DNA of 64,000 bases, from the NCBI GenBank assembly GCA_021847015.1, contig JAJZVW010000004.1:62001-126000 (forward strand), written 5' to 3'. Source of the stretch: Pseudomonadota bacterium (GTDB taxonomy: Bacteria > Pseudomonadota > Alphaproteobacteria > Rhodospirillales > Magnetospirillaceae). Shown here piece by piece: positions 55,248 to 64,000 of this stretch. Both the position numbers and the translations under genes were made by a program. Below the pieces are notes generated by a model. It did no database searches. It was given only the letters and a program-made list of their open reading frames with translations, and was not told the DNA's origin. Every line of letters starts with the position of its first letter. The stretch's first letter is position 1.

Positions 55248-55278
55248 CCCCGTTCTTGCGAAAAGTACCGGACGCCCC

Positions 55279-56277
55279 ATGCGCTTGATCCGACATTGCG
55301 GCGAGCTGACGGCAGACCATCGCGGCTGCGTGGTTGCGCTCGGCAATTTCGACGGCGTCCATCTCGGCCATCAGGCGGTGATCCTGACCGCGAAGCGCTT
55401 GGCCGAAGCGGCGGGCATCCCCCACGCGGTGATGTCGTTCGAGCCCCATCCCCGCTCCTTCTTCAACCCGGGTCAGCCGCCCTTCCGCCTGACGCCGTTC
55501 CGGGTCAAGTCCCGGTTGATCGAGGCTCTGGGCATCGACCTGTTGTTCATGCAGCACTTCGATTCCCAGTTCGCGAACCAAAGCGCGGACGAATTCGTCG
55601 ACGACGTGCTGGTGCGCTGCCTGGGCGTGCGCCATGTGGTGGTGGGCTACGACTACGTCTTCGGCCGGGGGCGCCAGGGGACCTGCGCGTTTTTGCAGAC
55701 CCGCGGCGCGGCCCGGGGCTTCGGCGTCACCGTGGTCCCGCCGGCCGCCATTCCGGGCGGAGAAATCTATTCGTCCACCCGGGTGCGTGAAAATCTGCTC
55801 AACGGCAAGCCGGCCGACGCGGCGAAGCTGCTTGGCCATTACTGGGAGGTCGAGGGGCGGGTCGAGCACGGCGATGCCCGCGGCCGCGCCATCGGCTTCC
55901 CGACCGCCAACCTCCATCTCGGGGAATACCAGCGTCCGGCGACCGGGGTCTACGCCGTGCGCGCCGGGATCGACGCCGGCGGCGCCACGCGCTGGCTGAA
56001 CGGCGTGGCCAATTTCGGGCGCCGGCCGACGTTCGACAAGAGCGAGGAACTGCTCGAAGTCCATCTTCTCGATACCGCCGAGGACCTCTATGGCCGGCAT
56101 CTGCGGGTCGCCTTGGTCGATCATATCCGCGCGGAACGGAAGTTCTCCGGCATCGACGAATTGACGTCCCGGATCGCGGCGGACGTCGCCGAAGCCCGGA
56201 GCCTTCTGACCGCCCGCCACTTCCCGACCGAATGCGGCCCGATGGTGCCCATAGCCGACGACCCGAGGCAACCATGA
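55279..56277 (+). CDS. ribF: Bifunctional riboflavin kinase/FAD synthetase
   Basis: This 332-residue enzyme makes FMN and then FAD. The N-terminal adenylyltransferase half has GNFDGVHLGHQAV and SFEPHPRSFF. The C-terminal flavokinase half has GRAIGFPTANL, TGVYAVR and NFGRRPTF with DLYGRHLRV. The stop overlaps the ileS start by four bases. The ribF-ileS-lspA order is widely conserved in proteobacteria. Confidence 0.94.
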   Translation: MRLIRHCGELTADHRGCVVALGNFDGVHLGHQAVILTAKRLAEAAGIPHAVMSFEPHPRSFFNPGQPPFRLTPFRVKSRLIEALGIDLLFMQHFDSQFANQSADEFVDDVLVRCLGVRHVVVGYDYVFGRGRQGTCAFLQTRGAARGFGVTVVPPAAIPGGEIYSSTRVRENLLNGKPADAAKLLGHYWEVEGRVEHGDARGRAIGFPTANLHLGEYQRPATGVYAVRAGIDAGGATRWLNGVANFGRRPTFDKSEELLEVHLLDTAEDLYGRHLRVALVDHIRAERKFSGIDELTSRIAADVAEARSLLTARHFPTECGPMVPIADDPRQP

Positions 56278-59153
56278 GCGACAGGAACCAAAGCGTGGAT
56301 TACAAGGCGACCGTCTTCCTGCCCAAGACGGACTTTCCGATGAAGGCCGGCCTGCCGGAGCAGGAACCGGCGCTGATCGAACGCTGGCGCCGGCTTGGGC
56401 TGTTCGACCGCCTCCGCGCCGAGGCCAAGGGGCGCGAGAAATTCGTCCTCCACGACGGTCCGCCCTACGCCAACGGCCACCTGCACCTCGGCCACGCGCT
56501 CAACAAGATCCTCAAGGACGTCATCAACCGCAGCCAGCAGATGCTGGGCAAGGATGCCGCCTACGTCCCGGGGTGGGATTGCCACGGTCTGCCCATCGAG
56601 TGGAAGATCGAGGAAAAGTACCGCGAGGCCGGAAAGGACAAGGACGAGGTCGACATCGTCCAGTTCCGCGCCGAGTGCCGGGAATTCGCCGCATCGTGGA
56701 TCGAAATCCAGAAGGCCGAGTTCCAGCGCTTGGGGATTCTGGGCGACTGGGGGCATCCTTACACCACCATGACCCACGCCGCCGAATCGGCCATCGTCGC
56801 CGAACTCGGCAAGTTCCTGATGGACGGCTCCCTGTACAAAGGCGCCAAGCCGGTCCTGTGGAGCGTGGTGGAAAAGACCGCCCTGGCCGAAGCCGAGGTC
56901 GAATACCACGACCACGTCTCCGTCACCATCTGGGTCGAGTTCCCGGTCATCGCCGCATCCGTACCGGAATTGGACGGCGCGAAGGTGGTCATCTGGACCA
57001 CCACTCCCTGGACCATGCCCGGCAACCGCGCTATCGCCTTCGGCCCCGAATTCGATTACGCCGTGGTCGAGGTCGCCGAGGTCGCCGAAGGTTCCCTGGC
57101 CCGCGTCGGCACCCGGCTGGTCGTGCTGAAGGACCAGGTCGAGCAGGTGGCCAAGGACGCCAAATGCGCGCTCCGCGTCCTTGCCGTGCTCAAGGGCGAG
57201 CGCCTGGCCGGCACCGTCTGCGAACACCCGCTCAAGCGCCACCCCCAGGCCGCGGACGGCTACGACTTCCCTGTGCCGCTGCTGCCGGGCGCCTTCGTCA
57301 CCACCGACACCGGCACCGGCTTCGTGCACATCGCCCCGGGCCACGGCGAGGACGACTGGCTGCTGGGCAAGGAGCATGGCCTGCCGGTGCCCGACACCGT
57401 CCAGCCCGACGGCCGCTATTACCCGCACGTCGCCATCTTCGCCGGCCAGAACGTCCTGGCCCAGGGCAAGAACGGCAAGTATTACAGCCCCGTCGCCAAG
57501 CCGGTGATCGAGGCGATGACCGCTTGCGGCAACCTGCTCGCCCACGGCAAGATCGAGCACGCCTATCCCCATTCCTGGCGGTCCAAGGCCCCGCTGATCT
57601 TCCGCAACACCCCGCAATGGTTCATCTCCATGGAGACGACCGGATTGCGGGCCAAGGCCCTTCAGGCCATCGACGCGGCCGGCTTCGTCCCGGCGGTCGG
57701 CCGCAACCGGCTGCGCGCGATGGTGGAGGGGCGTCCAGACTGGTGCGTGTCGCGGCAGCGCGCCTGGGGCGTGCCGATCGCCGTGTTCGTCGAGCGCAAG
57801 AGCGGGCTGCCCCTGCGCGACCAGGCGGCGGTCGACCGCATCGTCGCCGCGTTCCGGGCCGAGGGGTCCGATTGCTGGTTCACGTCGCCGCCCGGGCGTT
57901 TCCTCGGTCCCGGCCGCGATCCGGCCGATTACGAGCAGATCTTCGATATCCTCGACGTCTGGTTCGATTCGGGGTGCACCCACGCCTTCGTGCTGGAGAG
58001 CGGCGAATGGCCGGACCTGCAATGGCCGGCGAACCTCTACCTCGAAGGCTCGGACCAGCACCGGGGCTGGTTCCAGTCGTCGCTCCTGGAATCCTGCGGC
58101 ACCCGCGGCCGCGCGCCCTACGATTCCGTGCTCACCCACGGCTTCATCCTCGACGAGGAAGGCCGCAAGATGTCCAAGTCCCTGGGCAACGGCGTGGAGC
58201 CCCAGGACGTGGTTTCCACCCAGGGCGCGGATATCCTCCGCCTGTGGGTGGCGGGATCGGATTACACCGAGGATTTGCGTGTCGGCCCGCAGGTGCTGAA
58301 GACCCAGGTGGACGTTTACCGGCGGCTGCGCAACACGCTGCGCTACCTGCTGGGCGCCCTGGACGGGTTCACGGACGGCGAAAAGCTGGCCCCGGCGGAC
58401 ATGCCGCGACTGGAGCGATGGGTCCTGCACCGCCTGACCGAGATCGATGCGGGGCTGCGCGCCGCCTGCGACAGCTTCGAATTCCACGGATGGTTCAGCG
58501 AGCTGCACAATTTCTGCGCCATCGACCTGTCGGCGTTTTATTTCGACATCCGCAAGGACGCGCTCTATTGCGACCCGGCCGATTCGGTCCGCCGCCGGGC
58601 GGCCCGCACGGTGTTCGACATCCTGCTGGATTCCCTGTGCACGTGGCTGGCGCCGTTCCTGTGCTTCACCGCGGAAGAGGCATGGCTGGCCCGCCATCCC
58701 TCCGAAGAGGACAGCGTGCATCTCCAGCTTTTCCCGGCCATCCCGACCGAGTGGCGAGACGATGCCCTGGCCGCGAAATGGGCGGTCGTGCGCGACGTCC
58801 GCCGCGTCGTCACCGGCGCACTCGAGGTCGAGCGCGCCGCGAAGCGCATCGGCTCCAGCCTGCAAGCCAACCCCGTCCTTTACGTCGACTCCAGCCACTA
58901 TGCGGCCATCGCCGATCTCGACATGGCGGAAATCTGCATCACCTCGGGCGTCCTCGTCGTCGAAGGGCCGGCACCGACGGAGACCTTCGGCTTGGCGGAC
59001 GTGGTCGGCGTCGGCGTGCTGCCGAGACTGTCCGCCGGCGAAAAGTGCCAGCGATGCTGGAAGGTCCTGCCCGAGGTCGGCCATGACGGCAGCCCGAACA
59101 TCTGCCACCGCTGCGCGGCGGCGCTGGCGGAAACCTCAAAAGAGGAGCACTGA
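56274..59153 (+). CDS. ileS: Isoleucyl-tRNA synthetase
   Basis: This 959-residue class I synthetase has a HIGH-type motif HLHLGH near residue 70 (PYANGHLHLGHALNK) and a central editing domain (about 180-400) with TTPWTMPGNRAIAF and GTGFVHIAPGHGEDD. The KMSKS motif lies near 632-636, followed by an anticodon-binding domain. A C-terminal zinc finger has C-x2-C pairs near 925 and 945 (CQRCW, CHRC). The zinc finger places it in the bacterial rather than the eukaryotic-like IleRS group. Translation is coupled to ribF. Confidence 0.96.
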   Translation: MSDRNQSVDYKATVFLPKTDFPMKAGLPEQEPALIERWRRLGLFDRLRAEAKGREKFVLHDGPPYANGHLHLGHALNKILKDVINRSQQMLGKDAAYVPGWDCHGLPIEWKIEEKYREAGKDKDEVDIVQFRAECREFAASWIEIQKAEFQRLGILGDWGHPYTTMTHAAESAIVAELGKFLMDGSLYKGAKPVLWSVVEKTALAEAEVEYHDHVSVTIWVEFPVIAASVPELDGAKVVIWTTTPWTMPGNRAIAFGPEFDYAVVEVAEVAEGSLARVGTRLVVLKDQVEQVAKDAKCALRVLAVLKGERLAGTVCEHPLKRHPQAADGYDFPVPLLPGAFVTTDTGTGFVHIAPGHGEDDWLLGKEHGLPVPDTVQPDGRYYPHVAIFAGQNVLAQGKNGKYYSPVAKPVIEAMTACGNLLAHGKIEHAYPHSWRSKAPLIFRNTPQWFISMETTGLRAKALQAIDAAGFVPAVGRNRLRAMVEGRPDWCVSRQRAWGVPIAVFVERKSGLPLRDQAAVDRIVAAFRAEGSDCWFTSPPGRFLGPGRDPADYEQIFDILDVWFDSGCTHAFVLESGEWPDLQWPANLYLEGSDQHRGWFQSSLLESCGTRGRAPYDSVLTHGFILDEEGRKMSKSLGNGVEPQDVVSTQGADILRLWVAGSDYTEDLRVGPQVLKTQVDVYRRLRNTLRYLLGALDGFTDGEKLAPADMPRLERWVLHRLTEIDAGLRAACDSFEFHGWFSELHNFCAIDLSAFYFDIRKDALYCDPADSVRRRAARTVFDILLDSLCTWLAPFLCFTAEEAWLARHPSEEDSVHLQLFPAIPTEWRDDALAAKWAVVRDVRRVVTGALEVERAAKRIGSSLQANPVLYVDSSHYAAIADLDMAEICITSGVLVVEGPAPTETFGLADVVGVGVLPRLSAGEKCQRCWKVLPEVGHDGSPNICHRCAAALAETSKEEH

Positions 59154-59156
59154 GCC

Positions 59157-59657
59157 ATGCTGCGCCTGGGGCTGTCCGTCGCCGCTCTGGTGGTGGCGCT
59201 GGATCAAGCGTCGAAGTGGTGGATCGAGCGCCTGTTCCGGCCGGAAGGCGTGACGGAGACGCCCTTTTTTGCGGCGACCCGGCACCAGATCACCGCCTTC
59301 TTCGACCTGGTGATGGCCTGGAACCGGGGCGTATCGTTCGGCATTTTCAATCAGGCCGGGCCATGGAACGCCATTGCGCTGTCGGCGCTGTCGGCAATCA
59401 TCGTCGCGGTGCTGCTCGCCTGGATGCGCAAGGCATCCTCGCGCTGGATCGGCGTGGCGCTGGGCCTGATCGTCGGCGGTGCGCTGGGCAACGTGATCGA
59501 CCGCATCCGCTTCGGCGCGGTTGCCGATTTCCTCGACGTCCACGTCGGCGCGTGGCATTGGCCCGCATTCAACCTGGCCGACTCGGCCATCACCATCGGA
59601 GCGACGCTCCTCGTGCTGGATTCCTTGTTCGCGCGGCGCACTTCGTCTAAGAATTAG
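59157..59657 (+). CDS. lspA: Lipoprotein signal peptidase (signal peptidase II)
   Basis: This 166-residue inner-membrane aspartyl protease has four hydrophobic helices. It has the conserved DQASKWW near the N-terminus, NRGVSFGIF, and the catalytic aspartates D115 in GNVIDRIRFGAVADFLDVHV and D142 in FNLADSAI. It cleaves prolipoproteins before the lipidated cysteine. It starts three bases after ileS. Likely substrates in this window include MlaA, the TPR lipoprotein and the DUF3035 protein encoded next. Confidence 0.95.
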   Translation: MLRLGLSVAALVVALDQASKWWIERLFRPEGVTETPFFAATRHQITAFFDLVMAWNRGVSFGIFNQAGPWNAIALSALSAIIVAVLLAWMRKASSRWIGVALGLIVGGALGNVIDRIRFGAVADFLDVHVGAWHWPAFNLADSAITIGATLLVLDSLFARRTSSKN

Positions 59658-59661
59658 CTCC

Positions 59662-60255
59662 ATGACCCAGACCAAAGTCGAGCTATCCCTTCTCCTCCGG
59701 GCGGGCGCCACCGCGGCAATGCTCGCCCTGGCCCTATCCGGCTGCGAGGAGACCAAGCGCGCGCTTGGCTACGAGAAATCCGCCCCGGACGAGTTCCAGG
59801 TGGTGCAGCACGCGCCGCTGACGATGCCGCCCGACTTCAACCTGCGGCCCCCCGCTCCCGGCAGCGTCCGTCCCCAGGAAGGCACCACCAGCGATCAGGC
59901 GCTGGCGGCCCTCATGGGCGTCCGCCATGTCGAGCCCATGTCCTATGTGAATCGGGACGCCGGCGACATCGCCCTGCTGAAGCGTGTCGGCGCCGACGAG
60001 GCGCAGACCAATATCCGCGAATTGGTCGACAAGGAATCCCAAGCGTTGGCGGACGCCGACCGCAGCTTCACCGACAAGCTGGTGTTCTGGCGCAACGCTC
60101 CCAAGATCGGCGATGGCGAACAGTTGGACGCCGCCAAGGAAACGCAGCGGCTGCGTGAAAACCAGGCGCTGGGCCGGGCCGTCACCGACGGTGAGACGCC
60201 CGTCATCGAGCGCAAGCGCAAAGGCATGCTGGAAGGCGTCCTGGGCATCTTCTGA
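59662..60255 (+). CDS. DUF3035 lipoprotein
   Basis: This 197-residue protein has a lipobox LALSGC (C28) and the DUF3035 pattern: PDEFQVVQHAPLTMPPDFNLRPPAPGSVRPQE directly after the signal, and a helical C-terminal half ending ERKRKGMLEGVLGIF. The function is unknown; a PDEF-APL-PPDF signature with Pro-rich extension is conserved in alphaproteobacteria. It lies four bases after lspA and before the M16 pair, a syntenic block in this class. Confidence 0.85.
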   Translation: MTQTKVELSLLLRAGATAAMLALALSGCEETKRALGYEKSAPDEFQVVQHAPLTMPPDFNLRPPAPGSVRPQEGTTSDQALAALMGVRHVEPMSYVNRDAGDIALLKRVGADEAQTNIRELVDKESQALADADRSFTDKLVFWRNAPKIGDGEQLDAAKETQRLRENQALGRAVTDGETPVIERKRKGMLEGVLGIF

Positions 60256-60360
60256 CCGCGCACACCGTCCCCGGTCCGAAATCCCCGATGTCGTTCAGCG
60301 GCTACGGTTGTACGCCTGACTCCCCGCCGCACGGCGAGGGACCGGCCGGGAGGAACGACG

Positions 60361-61767
60361 ATGATGCGACGGATGCGCTGGGCCGCACTCGCCTTCTGCG
60401 CCTTGGCGGCCGCGCCGCAGCCGGTGGCCGCCCAGGTCTTCAACCCCACCACCTACACCCTCGCCAACGGCCTGGAGGTCGTGGTGGTCGAGAACCATCG
60501 CGCGCCCATCGCCAACCAGATGGTGTGGTACAAGGTCGGCTCGGCCGACGAGATCCCCGGCAAAAGCGGCCTGGCACATCTGCTGGAACATCTGATGTTC
60601 AAGGGCACGCCGTCGATCCCGCCCGGGGAATTCTCCAAGATCGTCGCCCGCGCCGGGGGACGGGACAACGCGTTCACCTCGACGGACTACACCGCGTACT
60701 ACGAGAACATCGCCGCCGATCGTCTGGATCTGACGATGAAGCTCGAAGCGGATCGCATGCGCAACCTCGCCTTCGAGGAAGGCGATTTCACCACCGAGCG
60801 GGCGGTGGTGGAGGAAGAACGGCGCTCGCGCACCGACAACAGTCCCGCGGCCCTGCTGTCCGAGCGCATGGAGGCCGCCCTTTTCCTCAATCACCCCTAT
60901 CACCGGCCGGTGATCGGCTGGGAGCAGGAAATCGCCGGCCTGACCCGGCAGGACGCCCTCGAATTCTACCATAAGTGGTACGCCCCCAACAACGCGATCC
61001 TGGTCGTGGCGGGCGACGTGACCCCGGAGAAGGTGAAACAATTGGCGGAGACCTATTTTGGTCCGATCCCGCGCGCGGACACGCCGGTCCGCGACCGGCT
61101 GAAGGAGCCGCCCCAGATCGGCGCCCGCCTCGTGACGCTGAAGGACCCGCGGGTGGAGCAACCCAATCTCAGCCGCCTTTATCTCGCCCCCAGCGACCAC
61201 TATGGCGATGCGGATGTCGGCCCGAAGGAAAGCGCCTATGCGCTCGAAGTCCTGTCCGAGATCGTCGGCGGCAGCGCCACCAGCCGCCTCTACCGCTCGC
61301 TGGTCGTCGATCAGGGGCTGGCGGCGGACGCCAGCGCCTCGTACGATCCCACCGCTTACGACTACGCCACCTTCGGCATCGTCGTCGTCCCGCGCCCCGG
61401 CGTGGCGATGGACAAGGTGCAACGGGCCTTCGACGCCGAACTGACGCGAATCCTGAAAGAGGGCATTGGGCCCGATGAGGTCCAACGCGCCAAGGATCGC
61501 CTGGCGGCGACCGTCGCCTATGCGCGCGACTCGCTGCATACCGGCACCCACGTGCTGGGGGCGGCGCTGGCCACCGGACAGACCGTTACCGAGGTCGAAG
61601 CCTGGCCCGAGCGCATCGCCGCCGTCACGCCCGATCAGGTGAACGCGGCCGCCAAGGCGCTCTTCGACGAGAACCGGTCGGTGACCGGCATACTCCTGCC
61701 CGAGGCGGCCGTTTCGGCGCGCGCCAAGCCGGCCGCGCCCGTCCAGCCGTCCCGGGAGATTCGCTGA
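60361..61767 (+). CDS. Periplasmic M16 metallopeptidase, catalytic subunit
   Basis: This 468-residue exported peptidase has a signal peptide (to about residue 24) and the zinc motif HLLEHLMF (H73, E76, H77). The distal glutamate lies in TERAVVEEERRSRTD. The C-terminal half is intact. A GGAGG-like ribosome site precedes the ATG. It overlaps the next M16 gene by one base (TGATG). Paired M16 genes in bacteria encode an active and a zinc-less subunit that form a heterodimer; substrates are unknown. Confidence 0.9.
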   Translation: MMRRMRWAALAFCALAAAPQPVAAQVFNPTTYTLANGLEVVVVENHRAPIANQMVWYKVGSADEIPGKSGLAHLLEHLMFKGTPSIPPGEFSKIVARAGGRDNAFTSTDYTAYYENIAADRLDLTMKLEADRMRNLAFEEGDFTTERAVVEEERRSRTDNSPAALLSERMEAALFLNHPYHRPVIGWEQEIAGLTRQDALEFYHKWYAPNNAILVVAGDVTPEKVKQLAETYFGPIPRADTPVRDRLKEPPQIGARLVTLKDPRVEQPNLSRLYLAPSDHYGDADVGPKESAYALEVLSEIVGGSATSRLYRSLVVDQGLAADASASYDPTAYDYATFGIVVVPRPGVAMDKVQRAFDAELTRILKEGIGPDEVQRAKDRLAATVAYARDSLHTGTHVLGAALATGQTVTEVEAWPERIAAVTPDQVNAAAKALFDENRSVTGILLPEAAVSARAKPAAPVQPSREIR

Positions 61768-63101
61768 TGCGCCGCCCGTTCCGCGCCGCCCTCGCCGCGC
61801 CGTTCCTGCTCGTGGCCCTGCTCCTGCCGGCCGCGCCCGCCGGCGCCGTCACCATCGAAAAGGTCACGAGCCCCGGCGGAATCGAAGCCTGGCTGGTGGA
61901 GGACCACTCCAACCCCATCATCGACCTGGAACTGGCCTTCCGCGGCGGCGCCTCGGTCGAGCCCGAGGCCAAGGCCGGACTGGCCTACATGGTCTCCAGC
62001 CTGCTCGACGAGGGCGCGGGCCCATACGATTCGCAAACCTTCCAGGGCAAGCTCGACGATCTCGCCATCGAACTCGGCTTCGATTCCGGAGAGGATAATT
62101 TCCACGGCCATCTCAAGACCCTGACCCGCAACCGGGATATCGCCTTCGACCTGTTCCGGCTGGCGCTCACCCGCCCCCGGTTCGACAAGGAACCCGTCGA
62201 GCGCATCCGCAGCCAGATCCTGACCGCCCTGGCCCGCCAGCAGCAAAGCCCCGAGGCGATCGCGTCGCTCGACTGGTTCAAGACCCAGTTCGCCGGGCAT
62301 CCCTACGCCGTCCCGGTGCGGGGCACCCCGGAAACAGTCAACGCGATCACCGTCGGCAACCTGCGCAGCTACGTCAAAGCCCATCTGGCCCGCGACAACC
62401 TGCTGATCGGGGTGGTGGGGGACATCACGCCGGCGCAATTGGCGCAGCTCTTGGATGCCACCTTCGGCACCCTCCCCGCCAAGGCCGCTCCGGTCACCAT
62501 CCCCGACATCGCGCCCGTCGCCCCGGGGCGGATGGAGGTCGTGCGCCGCCACGACCCGCAAACCGTGGCGATCTTCGGCCAGCAGGGCCTCAAGCGCGAC
62601 GATCCCGACTGGTACGCCGCCTACGTGATGAACTACATCCTCGGCGGCGGCGACTTTTCATCCTGGCTGACCGAAGACGTGCGGGAAAAGCACGGGCTCG
62701 CCTATTCGGTCTACAGCATCCTCCAGCCGATGGAGCACACGGGGATCATCTTCGGCAGCGTGGCGACCGAAAACAGCCACTTCGCCGAATCCGTCCGCCT
62801 GATCCGGCAGGAATGGGCCCGTATGCGGGACCAGGGTCCGACCCAGAAGGAGCTGGACGACGCCAAGACGTTCCTGACCGGCGCCTTCGCCCTGCAACTG
62901 GACTCCACCACCAGCATCGCCGATCTGCTCGTCACCCTGCGGATCGACCGCCTGGGCATCGATTACATCGACCGCCGCAAGGACCTGCTGGGAGCGGTGA
63001 CGCTGGCGGACGTGCGGCGGGTGGCCAAGCGCCTCCTCCACCCGGAGGCGCTGGCGTTCGTCGTCGTCGGCGAACCGGAAGGGATCACGCCGAGCCGATA
63101 G
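61767..63101 (+). CDS. Periplasmic M16-like protein without zinc motif, partner subunit
   Basis: This 444-residue exported protein has a signal peptide ending in APAGA. In the position of HxxEH it reads GLAYMVSSLLDEGAG, so the zinc ligands are lost. The C-terminal REKHGLAYSVYSI segment, which supplies the substrate-positioning Arg/Tyr of M16 enzymes, is kept. This division of labour is that of alpha/beta MPP-like heterodimers. It is translationally coupled to the catalytic subunit gene. Confidence 0.9.
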   Translation: MRRPFRAALAAPFLLVALLLPAAPAGAVTIEKVTSPGGIEAWLVEDHSNPIIDLELAFRGGASVEPEAKAGLAYMVSSLLDEGAGPYDSQTFQGKLDDLAIELGFDSGEDNFHGHLKTLTRNRDIAFDLFRLALTRPRFDKEPVERIRSQILTALARQQQSPEAIASLDWFKTQFAGHPYAVPVRGTPETVNAITVGNLRSYVKAHLARDNLLIGVVGDITPAQLAQLLDATFGTLPAKAAPVTIPDIAPVAPGRMEVVRRHDPQTVAIFGQQGLKRDDPDWYAAYVMNYILGGGDFSSWLTEDVREKHGLAYSVYSILQPMEHTGIIFGSVATENSHFAESVRLIRQEWARMRDQGPTQKELDDAKTFLTGAFALQLDSTTSIADLLVTLRIDRLGIDYIDRRKDLLGAVTLADVRRVAKRLLHPEALAFVVVGEPEGITPSR

Positions 63102-63119
63102 GCCCCGCTTGCGGAATCG

Positions 63120-63992
63120 TCAATCCGGCCAGCGCTTGTGCAGCCACAGCCACTGGCCGGGACAGGCGCGCACCCACTCCTCGATCAGGGCGTTGACGCG
63201 CGTCATCACCTCCAGGGTGTCCCGGTGGGCGTCCCCGCTGTCCGGAAGCGGAATCGGAGGGTAGAAGGTCATGCGGAAATGGGCGCCCTTCAGGCGCTCG
63301 ATTTTCGCCGGCACCACCGGGCAGCGGTACTTGAGGGCGAAGCGGGCCATCGCCGGCGCGGTCATAGCGTCGCGGCCGAAGAACGGCACGGGGATGCCGT
63401 CGTTCATCTTCTGGTCCACCAGCATGGCCAGATGTCCGCCCCGGCACAGCACCTCGATGGCCTGCCGCGCCCCTGGCGAGCCCTTGGGAATTTGCCCGCC
63501 CTCGGCGGCGGCGCCCCGGCCCCTGCGGTAGAGGGTTTCGACACCGGGATTGTTGGCGGCCCGATAGACCAGGGTGATCGGCAGATTTTCGCGGCAAGCC
63601 ATAGCGCCGCCCAGTTCCCAGTTGCCGAAATGGGCCGAGATGAAAATCCCCGGCCGGCCGTCGTCGCGCATCTCGTGAAGATGATGAAGGTTCACCGCCT
63701 CGACCCGATTGCGGATCAGCCAGTGGATATGCGGGAATTCGCCCGCGACCCGGCCCAGATTGTCCCAGACCTCGCCGACCACCGCTTCGACGCGCGATGC
63801 GGGCATGTCGGGAAACGCCCGCCGCAGGTTTGTCCGCGCGATCTCCGAGACGCGCAGCCTTGGCCCCACCACCCGGGCCAGGAGCCCGCCCAGAGCCGAC
63901 GCCCAATCCACCGGCAGCATGGCGAACAGCCCGAACACGGCGCGGGCTCCCAGCGCCTCGATGCGCCATCGGAGGGAACGGGACAGGCTCAT
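63120..63992 (-). CDS. lpxL: Lipid A biosynthesis acyltransferase (LpxL/LpxM family)
   Basis: This 290-residue inner-membrane-associated acyltransferase adds secondary acyl chains to lipid A. The catalytic HX4E motif is H121-FGNW-E126 in ISAHFGNWELGGA. LVYRAANNP, the VDQKMNDGIPVPFFGRDA substrate region and the C-terminal WLWLHKRW are family signatures. It converges on the M16 pair, leaving 18 bases. Which acyl position it modifies cannot be told from sequence, so the symbol is tentative. Confidence 0.85.
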   Translation of the reverse strand: MSLSRSLRWRIEALGARAVFGLFAMLPVDWASALGGLLARVVGPRLRVSEIARTNLRRAFPDMPASRVEAVVGEVWDNLGRVAGEFPHIHWLIRNRVEAVNLHHLHEMRDDGRPGIFISAHFGNWELGGAMACRENLPITLVYRAANNPGVETLYRRGRGAAAEGGQIPKGSPGARQAIEVLCRGGHLAMLVDQKMNDGIPVPFFGRDAMTAPAMARFALKYRCPVVPAKIERLKGAHFRMTFYPPIPLPDSGDAHRDTLEVMTRVNALIEEWVRACPGQWLWLHKRWPD

Positions 63993-64000
63993 GCGCCACC

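Noticed and set aside
56121-59108. Open frame of about 995 codons on the minus strand across ribF/ileS
   Set aside because: It is a shadow of ileS, which has all synthetase motifs on the plus strand; the antisense product has no recognisable domain.

Overview
The window is a GC-rich chromosomal segment of an alphaproteobacterium, most likely from the Rhodospirillales (Magnetospirillum/Rhodospirillum-like). That placement is inference. It rests on the base composition, on alphaproteobacterial gene clusters (ribF-ileS-lspA-DUF3035-M16-M16, coaBC-dut), on a SAM-II riboswitch upstream of metZ, and on a Cys-poor family-4-type uracil-DNA glycosylase. Most of the window is dense housekeeping sequence with short gaps and many 4-base ATGA overlaps.

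Layout: 1-1773 holds the end of a cobalt ECF transporter operon (cbiN partial, cbiQ, cbiO). 1751-7091 holds a tiny SDPPS-motif protein, elbB, an M32 carboxypeptidase, thrC and an M16 peptidase. 7100-9562 (minus) has an orphan flagellin-like gene and the lipid-transport genes mlaC and mlaA. 9760-15202 is a methionine/one-carbon operon: an ArsR-methyltransferase fusion, metF and full-length metH, behind an AT-rich palindrome that looks like its operator. Next come a three-fold-repeat membrane protein, a cyclic-nucleotide-binding protein, trxA and minCDE (minus). A 142-bp MITE-like element, a HerA-type ATPase, a haem-motif histidine kinase, trxC and a DUF1059 protein follow.

23728-30216 looks like an accessory insertion. 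It is visibly less GC-rich and holds one giant 1799-residue protein with a PD-(D/E)xK/Cap4-like N-terminus, a STAND-type NTPase core and about 1200 C-terminal residues, preceded by a tiny co-transcribed ORF. The block abuts the 3' end of tRNA-Gln(TTG). This is the best candidate in the window for an uncharacterised (probably anti-phage, Avs-like) system. No integrase or convincing att repeat is visible.

30350-48500 holds ispE, a TPR lipoprotein, ETF-QO, a uracil-DNA glycosylase, a soluble lytic transglycosylase, a GNAT acetyltransferase, moeB/cysK/Rrf2, dut/coaBC, an Atm1-type ABC exporter, a second histidine kinase, a DUF962 protein and methylmalonyl-CoA mutase. 48643-63992 holds a Nudix protein, folE, apaG, metZ behind a SAM-II riboswitch, an S24-type repressor lacking its catalytic pair, prfC, a 169-bp inverted-repeat element, ribF-ileS-lspA-DUF3035 with an active/inactive M16 pair, and an LpxL-type acyltransferase. 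Two separate methionine-cycle control points (a protein repressor at metF-metH and a riboswitch at metZ) lie in the same window.
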